Positions 51,015-61,059 of a stretch of DNA of 64,000 bases are shown here, in pieces. Each line of letters begins with the position of its first letter. The stretch's first letter is position 1. The stretch is taken from positions 434,001 through 498,000 of the forward strand of contig NC_089458.1 in assembly GCF_026210795.1 (NCBI RefSeq), written 5' to 3'. The notes under the pieces were generated by a model. That model saw only the letters and a program-made list of their open reading frames with translations, was not told where the DNA came from and made no database searches. Origin of the DNA: Rhizophagus irregularis. Taxonomy: Eukaryota; Glomeromycota; Glomeromycetes; Glomerales; Glomeraceae. The translations under genes and the position numbers were made by a program.

Positions 51015-51372
51015 TGACTCTGGTACGTTTATTAGTAGAGGTGGTCGAAGGTGGAGTGTTCGAAGGGCCAGGCATGGAGCCGGTAGAAACGTTGCAGTTG
51101 ACTAGGCAGGACGTTTAGACGTAGTGATCTTTGCTTAGACTGGTTATTTTTCTTTTTGTTATCTTTACCCATTTGTAAAGTGTCGTAGTAGTTATCTAAA
51201 ATAAAGAAATTATAAAGAAAAAGTAATAAAAAACTCCGAAAAAATTTTTTATTTTTTTCGTAAATATTGTCAAGTGAGCAGAACGGGAGAGAGTTTTTTT
51301 TTTAGTTTTATATTTTTCCGATCACTGGCTGACCATTTTTATCCTTTTCCGATCACTGGCTGACGAGTTATT

Positions 51373-51614
51373 AAGGTTGCTTGTCTAAACCTCTTCAAAA
51401 TCCTACGATTAGTTTCGTCAAAATTTTACTATAGATTTATTATAGTTTCGGCAGAGTTTCGGCAGTTTCGGCATTTATAATAAGTTTTGGCAGTTTCGCC
51501 TTTCTCCAAAGTTTCGCCAGTTTTTTAATATAACTTTAATATAGTTTCGGCAGAATTTCGCTTTTCGGCGAAACGCCATCTTGCCTAAACCCCTAGGTTT
51601 CGGCAAGCAACCTT
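51373..51614. mobile_element. Mutator-like MITE with exact 10-base target duplication
   Basis: 242 bases with ends AAGGTTGCTTGTCTAAACC and its inverted partner GGTTTCGGCAAGCAACCTT. It is flanked by identical ACGAGTTATT at 51363-51372 and 51615-51624. A target duplication of 9-11 bases is typical of Mutator-like elements. The interior has GTTTCGGCAG motifs repeated several times. No coding capacity. Confidence 0.85.
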
Positions 51615-51712
51615 ACGAGTTATTCAACAAAATGTTAAACATCGGCATTATAATATTTCTTGATTTACGTTTACTGCACCATTTAACATTTTGCTAGATT
51701 TCTCGGTACCTA

Positions 51713-52115
51713 GTGATTGTGAAAAGACGATTTATAGCTCGTTGGAATCGCCTCATCGAGACGAATCGAATGGTGGTAAGCACATCTCTCTGTGATTAAT
51801 ATTGACGGAGTTACTACTTAAAAACCATTTAATATTTTTTAATTTCGGAATTTGATCTAGTGATTAGATTTCGATGTATCTTATACCATTAGATTCGTCT
51901 TATCAAGACGAATCGAATGGTAGTAAGATCGTCTTTCTAGGATCAATATTGACAGAGTTATTACACAAAAACCATTAATATTTTTTTAATTTCGGAAATT
52001 AATCTAGTGATTGGATTTCGACGTATTTTATACCATTAGAACCGTCTCATCAAGACGAATCGAATGGCGGTAAGATCATCTCTCTACGATTAATATTGGC
52101 GAAGTTACGATACAA
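51713..52115. repeat. Three tandem units of about 148 bases with palindromic core
   Basis: Units repeat CTAGTGATTxGATTTCGAxGTA, the palindrome ATTCGTCTTATCAAGACGAAT (variants), CGAATGGTxGTAAG and GTTAxTACxxAAAAACCATTxAATA. Single copies of the palindrome also occur at about 33985-34022, 38205-38242 and 63945-63975, so it is a dispersed motif of the pogo-like family. Confidence 0.75.
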
Positions 52116-52696
52116 TAAAGTTTTAAGTATAATTCTGGCTAAAATTATGTTAATTTTTGGCCGGAATTATGATATACAAATATAAGAAATTTTTTATATA
52201 GTCACATCTCTTTATAATCACCAAATATGGACTGTCCCAAATGTGTGACTATAAAGAGAGTTGACTGTATTACAAAAATTATATAAAAAAACAGAAAAAC
52301 ACTTATTTTTCTTGCTCTCATTTTTAATATATATTTTTTAAATGTTACACGGATGCGTATTTGTTTTATCAAAAACATGTTACACGATCACGTCTAAAAA
52401 TGTTTCCTGTATTATGTATACAATTAACTTATTCTTTGTATTAAAAATAGTAAATTTTTTTACACAAATATGTTTATAACTTTGTTTACATATTTTATTA
52501 GATTTTTTTAATGTGAAAAATGTAAATATATATTATATTATATATATATATTAAAAAATTCTATCCTGCTACGCAAATATATATCTGACTATTAATAATT
52601 TAATACTCTGCTATGCATAATTATATCTGACTATTTAAAAATTATGTTATCAAATAAGCAATAATAAATCTTATATAGGAAAATTTTTTATATGTT

Positions 52697-53159
52697 GGTT
52701 AAGACGTAATCTGCCTAAGAACTACAGAAAATTACTATATAAATTCGGGGAAAAAAATTAAAGGCATTATCTCGTGTACTAGTGATTGGATTTCAATGAT
52801 TCCTTTGCTAATTAGTAGCTAACGGTACCCTCTTCAAAATAAAAAAAAGATATTTAAAATTGGACTAATATATCACAAGATAATTGAAACCATAATTTTT
52901 TATAGGCAGCAGAAAATTTATCTGGAACTTCAGAAGATTTACCTGGAAAAAATCATTTTTTGTGATTATATTGTGATATACCAGTCCAATTTTGAATATC
53001 TTTTTTTTTTGTTTTGAAGAGTGCATCGAAAGCTATAAACTTGAAAAAAAATCATCAAAATCCAATCACCAGATTACAAGATAATGCCTTTTTTTGGTTT
53101 TGATTTTTTTCCTGAATTTATATAGTGATTTTTTGTAGTTCTTAGGCGGATTACGTCTT
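52697..53159. mobile_element. Fold-back element
   Basis: Inverted arms: left TTAAGACGTAATCTGCCTAA and right TTAGGCGGATTACGTCTTAA, continuing inward through AAGAACTAC...ACTATATAAATTC on both sides. Total is about 460 bases with no coding capacity. The right arm continues into the GTTCGGGGTCCT end at 53203. Confidence 0.75.
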
Positions 53160-53205
53160 AAGTAAACTCAAAACTTACTTTTATATATATTGTTCGGGGT
53201 CCTGA

Positions 53206-53318
53206 GATAGGCTGCGACTTGAAAAAAACATTTCTCGTTATTACAACATTGCTTGATAGCAGATTTCTTTGAAAAAGCAGGAATATTGTAAAAGCAACCA
53301 GAACAAGAATTGATCATT
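53206..53318 (-). pseudogene. Short LINE ORF2 fragment (Cys cluster)
   Basis: The minus-strand translation CSGCFYNIPAFSKKSAIKQC matches the CSGCVFNIPALSKKSAIKQR stretch of LINE ORF2 near 45.35-45.42 kb. The frame then runs directly into a different family's remnant, making a chimera. Confidence 0.7.
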
Positions 53319-54757
53319 GCAAGTTTCAAATCATCAACCTGGCCTTGAGAATTGAGGTGAGAACCATATTTGTTGATTGGTAATGTTATGCTGGCAAGTT
53401 TTGAGAGAGCGTTGCCATCTTACGGTCACAGGGATTATACGCTGATTGACTGGGTGCGTATGTCTGAATGGAAAGGTAATCAAGATCAAAAGTGTAAAAT
53501 ATTCTACAATACTGGTATATATTTTTCATATGGCGGGGATTTTTGTCCAGACTTCCATCAACTAAAATAATCCAAATTGGTTTTATTTGGCCGTCAACTT
53601 TAATATTTCATCAAAACGGCTGTCTTGAGTTAGTGAATTAAGATCACTCATATGAGTGGCTGAGCTTGTGCCAACTTGGTATTATGGACGTATAAAAATT
53701 GAAAGTTGGCCATTACGAAAAGTATCATTCGTATCACTTGGGTTAATTAGTAAGTAAACCAATGGGATGAGTTTTTGCTGCATACTGATCAGAAAATCAT
53801 GATCAGGTAGTGTAACTGGCTCTTAAAAACTTTTTATAGTTTGAAATATTCTTCTGACTGCAGGAATACCAAGAGAAACCTTGGCTTTATCGTCCTGAGA
53901 AATGATGATAGAATTAGTTGAAAATAATGCTGCGAACTGGTTTGCTCCTTTCATAAATGTAAAACAATAATGTTCATCAATATGCTTATTTTTTTTATTA
54001 CGTGAAACTGAAGCATTTGCAATAATAGCTAGATGATGATAGGTTTTTGCTGCTTTAGTATTTGACCGAGATGGTAGCAAATAATTGTTAAAGGTGGTGC
54101 GAGAGAGATATTCATTATATTTGGAATTAAGATTCTCTCGAAGATGACGAATAGTTTGAACTTTAATAATTTCTTTTCTTCTTTTTTTATCTGCAGCTCC
54201 AAACTCAATGCATTTATGTATATGCTCAACTAAATTGGGATATTAAGTTAAAAAAGGTGGATGACCAGGTGAATCATATAATACTACTTCTTGATGCTTC
54301 TATAAGAGTCTCGCTTTTTTTGCTTTACTTTTTTGTTAATATCCTGCTTGATATTTCAATTTCTTAATCATGTTATTACATTATGCAGAACTTGCTTGAA
54401 AGTTGTCGTATCTTTCAAACAAATTATTCTGAATGCCAAGTCGATTAGTAGAATTATAAACTTGTTGAAGTTTAGCAAGCTTCGTATTGATTGTATTAAT
54501 GGTTTCTACTGCTTTTTTCTGTGCAGCAGCATTAGGAGGCAGAGTAAAATCAGTTACAATAATTTCTTCAATAGGCCTTTGAAGGACTTGGTTTGTTTGA
54601 GCAGACCTTGGATTTTGAGATGAACTGGATTGTGATTGATTAATTCGCATAAAACCTTGGATTGGAATTGGGATTGCCAAGTATTCTCTGATTTTGTTTT
54701 CGATATCTTCCTCAGGTTTATGTCAAATTTCTTTCTATACATTATTACATTCTGCAT
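53319..54757 (-). pseudogene. Decayed multicopy protein of unnamed family
   Basis: The minus-strand frame can be followed with stops and shifts. Residue blocks in order: a Gln/Ser-rich N-part (54680-54381), KCIEFGAADKKRRKEIIKVQ and LRENLNSKYNEYLSRTTFNN (about 54230-54080), a frame at 54080-53823 with KTYHHLAIIANASVS and IIISQDDKAKVSLGIPAV, then VTLPDHDFLI, HLNSQGQVDD and others down to 53320. I know this pattern as an abundant glomeromycete repeat-associated protein but cannot name a function. At least eight stops or shifts are present. Confidence 0.6.
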
Positions 54758-56164
54758 ATAAACTAACTTTTGGGTATGTAGGGTTTCTTATATTCACTAT
54801 ACTATGATATCCAAAAGTATTGCAGAACCTTTGGTATTGGCTTGTAGGAGTCTTATAAATATAAAATTTATTGTATTTTGGTGTAGTTAGAAAAGCCTGC
54901 ATGTTGAAGTCTCAGATGTAAGAATTTTTCACAAACGTGAAAATTTTCAGTGATCAAACTTTTACAAATCACGTTGGGTATTAAGGGATTATCAGGTTAC
55001 CATGTATATCAAACCATTTTTTTTTGCTAATGCATGTAACTTTGAAATTTTTGAATTCATTAAAATATTTTAAAATAAATGTTTAAAAATAACTTTATAT
55101 TATGAAATTAAAAAAAATTTTACATATAAGTGGAGTATTACATTTTGTATTAGCGAAAAAAAAAAGATTTTAGATGATATCAAATTGATGATAATTGGTC
55201 GAATATATATTATTTAATAGATCACTAGAAGGAAGTGACTATTTGATTTTGATTTTTGAATACTAACCTATTTTCACGTGACAATAAATCTCACGAGGGA
55301 AGGGGTAAGTTTTATAATAACCCTATAATGACGTAATATGTGTCACTTCCTTTAAAAGAAAATAAAAAAAAGAATAAAAGAAAATGAAAGGAGAAAGAAG
55401 AAGAAAGGAAAAGAAAAGGAAGAGAAAGGAGAATGAAAGAAGGGAAAGAGGAAAAAAGGAAACAGGAATAAAGAAAAAGGGAAATGAAGAAAGAGAAAGG
55501 GAAGGGAAAGAAAAAAATTAAAAAAGTTTAAAAAAAGATGTATAAGATGATTCTTTTTTAAACTTTTAATATATGTAATGCGTAATATGTAACATTTGAT
55601 TAATATAAGACCATAAATCATATATATTAAAATTTGGCCGATTTTTAATAATTTCTGAAATTTAGCTGAAATATGTGACAGATCAGCTGAACTTTTGAGT
55701 TTTGATTTTGATTAGTATTATATTAAAATAAACTATTTAATAAGAAAATTTACAGATATTACATAATTATTAAAGGAGAAGAAGGTAACTAAAATTTTAT
55801 ATTATACTTAATAAAATTATATAATTTATGATTAATATTTCAGGCGAACTGTTTTGTGATTAGTGAAATATTTCACTTATTTTAAGTTTCAGTTTTAGCT
55901 ATTCTGAAATTGCCAAAATCTGGTAAAATATCCAAAATCTAGCAAAACTTTTAAAATTTAGCAAACTTAAAATTGTCATATATATGTTTTTTTAATTAGT
56001 TGTTAAATAAGTTTTATATCTAAAATTCAGTTGTAGATTATATATCTGTTTGTCTAATTAACATTAAATTTTAAATTTTTAAAATTGCAAATTTAAATTT
56101 TTTATTATTCATGTTTTTATATTTATTTATTTTATTCACTTTAATTAGAATATTAAATAAATTA
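54758..56164. other. Gene-free region with a long polypurine tract
   Basis: AT-rich with no gene. A nearly pure A/G strand of about 150 bases lies at 55360-55510. It is followed by AAAAAAGTTTAAAAAAAGATG, whose complement recurs at 57440-57490. The minus-strand frame 55352-55621 across it is low complexity and not a gene. Confidence 0.6.
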
Positions 56165-56166
56165 TA

Positions 56167-56338
56167 CAGTCAAACCTTGATATAGCAAATCCTTGATATA
56201 GTGAATTTTTCAGACAACTATAATAAATTTTTCCTTGCTATAACGAATTAACCAATCAAATCTCTTAAAATCTTCACTATAGCCTTATAGTGAAATTAAA
56301 GTCTGGAACATAGGGTTAATTATAATAAGGGTTGATTG
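56167..56338. mobile_element. Small pogo-like MITE
   Basis: 172 bases starting CAGTCAAACCTTGATATAGC and ending AAGGGTTGATTG, approximately inverted partners. It is flanked by TA on both sides (56165-56166 and 56339-56340). Confidence 0.7.
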
Positions 56339-56515
56339 TATATACTGATATATACTGTCTATTCCTTTATAGCCATACCCCTTGGAACTGAAAAAAAAGA
56401 TGTAATTATAAAAAAATCATATGTTGTAACTATAGAGAAAATTTTTCCAATATATTTATTAATACATTGGGCCAAAATATAGTGTGCTTATAAAGGGAAA
56501 TTTTATATGATGTGA

Positions 56516-56938
56516 CAGCGTGAAAAAAACCTTAAAAAAATTTTAAAAAAATTCTGGTTAAATATAAAAATTCCAGAAATTTATTTTTTCAACTGGTATG
56601 GAATTAAAAAAAATTCCAGTTTTAGATGGTATTACCAAATATATAATAATTTTTTAACTTTTTTTTATTTGTGCATATACAATATGAAGTAACCAGAAAA
56701 GACGTACTGGCTTTAAATAATCATATTGTAATAAACTACTGAAATAATAAATAATAAAATTAAAGATAAAAAACTTTTTTGCGATATAAATTTATTAAAT
56801 GAAATTTCCAGTATTTACAAAATATTCCAGAAATCTGCTATGCCACGACCAGAATAATTCTGGGATTATAAGATTTTACCGGTTTTATCAGAAATTTACT
56901 GGAAAAACTGGTTAAATTATAATGGATTTTCCACACTG
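56516..56938. mobile_element. hAT-like MITE with exact 8-base target duplication
   Basis: 423 bases with ends CAGCGTGAAAAA and TTTTCCACACTG, inverted partners with one or two mismatches. It is flanked by identical TGATGTGA at 56508-56515 and 56939-56946. Insertion split an older pogo-type stretch. There is no transposase. Confidence 0.85.
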
Positions 56939-57287
56939 TGATGTGATTATATAGGGAGTACTTTATTTATAATATTCAATCATAACTCAACTAATTAGAT
57001 TATAACAAAATTTTTTAAATGGAAGTTAATATTTGATAGCAAATATCAAAAATGAGGATTTTGTATAAAATCGTACTTTACATCTAAAATAATTTAATGA
57101 AAAATAAGATTTTGGAATTATATAATTATACTTTATAGTTTATAGTTAATTAAAAATTTAATATTTAACATATGGCTTTTTTTAGTTTTGCCAGATTTCA
57201 GAATTTGCTAGTTTTAAAATTTTACATATTTGGTGAAAACAGTTTTGTTAAGTTTTAGAAATTTTGCTAAATATTAAGTTTTAGTTT

Positions 57288-60200
57288 CACTAGTCGAAAA
57301 AGGAATATTCGGCCTTAATACAATTTGACCTATATTCGACTAGAATTAATAAAATTCGACTTCAATTAGTAAAGATCTACGATTAGACATATATTCAACC
57401 TATGTTAATCAAACGTTATGTGTTACATGATACGTGTATTAAAATAAAAGTTTAAAAAAGGATGATCCTTTTTTAAACTTTTTTAATTTTCTTTCTTCCC
57501 TCCCCACCCTTTCCCTTCCTTCGTTCCTCTTTTCCTTCGTTCCAGTTTCTCTTCTTCCCCTTTTCCTCCCTTCGTTCTCCTTTCCCTTCCTTCGCTTTTC
57601 CCTTTCTTTCGTCACTTATCTCTTTCGAAGGTATACATATACCTTCAAATTTTTACTTTTTTTAACAAAACGTTTTACTAACATTTTCATTTTTTTCTTT
57701 TTTAGATTCAAGATGCCCATTTAAAAGGCTTGGATGGGCTTCTGAAGTATGGAAAAACTAAGTTTCGTAAGTACGAAACTTGGTTTATTTATTTATTTTT
57801 TTAATTTAGTATAAACGGTTACTAACCATTCTTTTATTACTTTTTTTTAGATTCAGCTGTTTGGGTGGACTTCTGAAGTATGGAAAAACCAAGTTTCATA
57901 AGTACAAAACTTGGTTTATTTATTTATTTTTTTTAATTTAGTATATGAACGGTTACTAACCGTTCTTTTATTACTTTTTTTTTAGATTCGGCTGTTCAGG
58001 TGGGCTTCTGAAGTATGGAAAAACCAAGTTTCGTAAGTACAAAACTTGGTTTATTATTTTTTTTTTTAATTTAGTATGAACAGTTACTAACCGTTCTTTT
58101 ATTACTTTTTTTTAGATTTGGCCATTCGGGTGGGCTTCTGAAGTATGGAAAAACCAAGTTTTGTAAATACAAAACTTGGTTTATTTATTTATTTTTTTTT
58201 AATTTAGTATGAATGGTTACTAACCGTTCTTTTATTACTTTTTTTTAGATTCGGCCGTTCGGGTGGGCTTCCGAAGTATGGAAAAACCAAGTTTCGTAAG
58301 TACGAAACTTGGTTTATTTATTTTTTTTTAAATTTAATATGAACGGTTACTAACCGTTCTTTTTTTACTTTTTTTTTAGATTCGGCCGTTCGGGTGGACT
58401 TTCGTGTTCCAAAGAATGGGAAAATTCTAAAGATTCGTAAGAATCTTGGATTTTTTTTTATTTTTTTAAAAAAATATTACAAACGATTACTAATAACTAT
58501 TCTTTTCTATTTTTTAGGATCGGATGGGCTTCCGAAGAATGGAAAACCAAGAAACCAAGATTTGTAAGTAAATACGAATCTTGGTTTAATTTTTTTTGTT
58601 TTTTTTTAATATATAAATGATTACTAATAACCGTTCTTTTCTTTTTTTAGGATCGGGTGGGCTTCTGAAGAACGAAAACCCAAAGATTCGTACGAATCTT
58701 CAATCTTTTTTTATTTTGATTATTACAAATGGTTTACTAACCATTCTTTCTTTTTTTTTTATAGGTTCAGGTGGGTTTCCAAAGAACGAAAACCCAAAGA
58801 TTCGTAAGTACGAATCTTTAATCTTTTTTATTTTTGATTATTACGAATGGTTTACTAACCATTCTTTCTTTTTTTTATAGGATCGGATGGGCTTTCAAAG
58901 AATGAAAACCTAAAGATTCGTACGAATCTTTAATCTTTTTTTATTTTTAATTATTACGAATGGTTTACTAACCATTCTTTCTTTTTTTTTATAGGTTCGG
59001 GTGGGCTTCTGAAGAATGAAAACCCAAAGATTCGTAAGTACAAATCTTTAATCTTTTTTATTTTTGATTATTACGAATGGTTTACTAACCATTCTTTTTT
59101 TTTTATAGGTTCGGGTGGACTTCTGAAGAATGAAACCCCAAAGATTTGTAAATACGAATCTTCAATCTTTTTTTATTTTTGATTATTACGAATGGTTTAC
59201 TAACCATTCTTTCTTTTTTTTATAGGTTTGTGGGCTTCTGAAGATCAGGAAAAGGAGAACTAAGGTTCGTTATAAACCTTGGATTTTTTTTTAATATTAT
59301 GAACGGTTTTTAACTGTTCTTTTTCTTTTATTTTTATAGGTTCGGTTGGCTTCTGAAGATCGAAAGAACCAAGATTTGTAAGTACGAGTACGAATCTTGA
59401 TTTTTGTTTTTTTTTATTATTTTGAAACAGTTTACTAACCGTTCCTTTCTTTTTTTTTTATAGGTTCGGCCGTTTGGGTGAGTTTCCGAAGAACGAAGAA
59501 CAGAAAAAACTAAGATTCGTAAGTATTCCGTATTATGAATCTTAGTTTTTTTTTTCTTTTTTTTTATTCTTATTATTATAAATAGTTACTAACCGTTTTT
59601 ATTCTTTTTTTATAGGTTTCGGTGAGCTTCTGAAAAACGAAAAAGAACTAAGATTTGTAAGTATTACGAATCTTAGTAGTTCTTTTTTTAAAAAAAAAGA
59701 AACGTTATACTGTATTAACGTTTCTATTTCTTTATTTTGTAAGAACTCCAGAGCTTTCTTTCTCTCTTCCCTCTTACCTTCCTTCTCCTCTTTTGTTATT
59801 CCCCGCCATTCCTCTATCTTTTACTTTTGTAAGACGTTTTCTTGGAATTTTCTTCAGCTTCGGTAAATTTCTTTAGTAAGACATGTAGATCAATGTCTTG
59901 GAATTGGTAAGTTTTTTTTTTTATTATTAATTTTGATTTTTTTTTATTGATTTTTTTTATCTTATAATTTGTAGAAATCAACAGTTTCGCACTTTTTGGA
60001 TCAAATTGGTAAGTTTTTCACTTAAAAACTTTTTTAAAAAATTTTTTTTTATTATTAATTAATTTTTTTATTATCTTATCCCGGATGATAGGATCGATTA
60101 ATAAGTTTTAAAACAGTTCGTTTTGAAACTTTTTTTAAAAAGTTTTATTTTTCCGAATTTTTATTTCAGATCAGACTTGAACTTTATTTTTTTTCTTTAG

Positions 60201-60642
60201 TTATAGTGAGACGACTTTTAACATTCGTTCTTTTCAAGATGTAATCATGTGATTGTGAAATTGTGTATAATTATTTTATTTATATATTAGATAGATGCTA
60301 ATATACATGTACTGTATATTTAAGTGTTTTAATAAATTAATAAATTTGAAATTAAACTAAATTAATAAATAAATATTAAGACAAAATTTTGTGTCAAATA
60401 ATCATCTGAACTGCGCCTCAATTTAACACCACTATTAGACCTAAATTTAACCTAAATTCAACTTAGTCAAATTTAGGTTGAATGGTAGTGTAGTGATAGC
60501 TGAATTTTCTTTCCGAATTTGAGACGATTGGCACCCTAAATGCACCCAAAAATTTGACCTCAATTTGACACAGGTTAGATCATCATTCGACCTATATTTG
60601 ACCTGATCAAATTTAGGCCGAATTGTCTTTTTTTGACTAGTG
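57288..60642. mobile_element. CACTA-like element carrying the micro-exon array
   Basis: The left end CACTAGTCGAAAAAGG and the inverted right end CACTAGTCAAAAAAAG both continue to ATTCGGCCT, giving about 30-base inverted repeats that begin CACTA. A TTT borders each end, fitting a 3-base target duplication but weak in T-rich DNA. Sub-terminal AATTTGACCT/AAATTTAGG motifs recur, as in CACTA elements. It is 3355 bases long with no transposase frame. Contents: a pyrimidine tract (57480-57610), the array at 57706-59656, a second pyrimidine tract (59750-59830), and further donor/acceptor-like motifs at 59900-60110. Confidence 0.6.
57706..59656 (+). repeat. Tandem array of 16 micro-exon/intron units
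   Basis: Exon-like segments follow each TTTTTAG or TTTATAG and end before GTAAGT or a close variant: 57706-57766, 57851-57897, 57986-58032, 58116-58162, 58249-58295, 58380-58436, 58518-58563, 58651-58689, 58765-58803, 58881-58919, 58995-59033, 59109-59147, 59226-59267, 59340-59377, 59464-59518 and 59616-59656. Most intervening introns (75-95 bases) carry TTACTAAC in a hairpin 15-30 bases before the acceptor. The donor sits in the loop of a second hairpin (AAGATTCGTAAGTACGAATC). Exons of units 8-12 are each 39 bases and, when joined, read RSGGLLKNENPKI-like 13-mers. Units 2-5 have 47-base exons that would shift frame, and the unit 2 donor is mutated to ATAAGT. Confidence 0.7.
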
Positions 60643-60745
60643 TTTTGCTAAAAACACTATTATAAATATTATAATTTGATTGGTTATTAAATTTAAGAAA
60701 GAAAAAATAAGTTTATATTAAGCTAAATATTACATAATAAATATA

Positions 60746-60973
60746 CATGCTGCCCAAATTATTTTGAGATGCCATAATTATAATTTGGGATACCGTAATT
60801 CATTCAGTTTATATATAATTTACTATGTAAAATGCTAAAATAATTTGGAATGCTGTAATTCATTCAGTTTATATATAATTTACTATGTAAAGTACCAAAA
60901 TAATTTGGGATGGCATAATTGAATTTGGGATTTACTTATAATTATGGCAGCTCAAAATAATTTGGATGGCATG
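60746..60973. mobile_element. MITE with TA target duplication
   Basis: 228 bases with ends CCCAAATTATTTTGAGATGC and inverted partner GCTCAAAATAATTTGGATGG. It is flanked by TA on both sides. The internal motif GATGCCATAATT is repeated in both orientations. Related to the element at 13530-13735. Confidence 0.8.
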
Positions 60974-61059
60974 TATAGTAATAAATGTAATCCTTAAACT
61001 ATATATTAAATTATTAAACATTTTTAAATATTTTAACACTTTAAATCTAAGAAAATTTT

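Larger units (their letters stand above)
43479..51345 (-). mobile_element. Nearly complete non-LTR retrotransposon (LINE)
   Basis: About 7.9 kb on the minus strand: a 5' part near 51345, ORF1 remnants, an almost intact ORF2, a 3' untranslated part, and a tail reading GGATAAAAATA on the element strand. ORF2 carries an AP-endonuclease, reverse transcriptase and RNase H in the order used by I-like/Tad-like LINEs. The 5' edge is uncertain because a short direct repeat (TTTCCGATCACTGGCTGAC) appears twice at 51315-51364. No clean target duplication could be read. Confidence 0.85.
37966..52267. mobile_element. Pogo-like inverted ends enclosing LINE and SINE insertions
   Basis: CAGTCAACTCCCTTTATAG at 37966 and the inverted partner of CAGTCAACTCTCTTTATAG ending at 52267 match closely, and each is flanked by TA, the duplication made by pogo/Tc1-type transposases. 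The distance of 14.3 kb is explained if SINEs, a LINE and a LINE fragment inserted between them. No pogo transposase is seen. Confidence 0.5.
37403..53203. mobile_element. Possible outermost element bounded by inverted ends
   Basis: AGGATCCCGAACAATATATA at 37403 and the inverted form of AGGACCCCGAACAATATATA ending at 53203 differ at one base. They enclose the pogo-like ends and all LINE/SINE insertions. This could be one large element filled by later insertions, or two separate ends of different copies. No target duplication is evident. Confidence 0.35.

Noticed and set aside
55352..55621. Minus-strand frame of 89 codons rich in Phe, Leu and Ser
   Set aside because: It is the translation of the polypurine/polypyrimidine tract, not a membrane protein gene.
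58617..58880. Plus-strand frame of 87 codons in the micro-exon array
   Set aside because: It reads straight through two introns; the repeated peptide part is better explained as separate 39-base exons.
57706..59656. Regularly spaced repeats that could suggest a CRISPR array
   Set aside because: Units are 110-130 bases with no unique spacers; the organism is a eukaryote, and splice signals explain the regularity.
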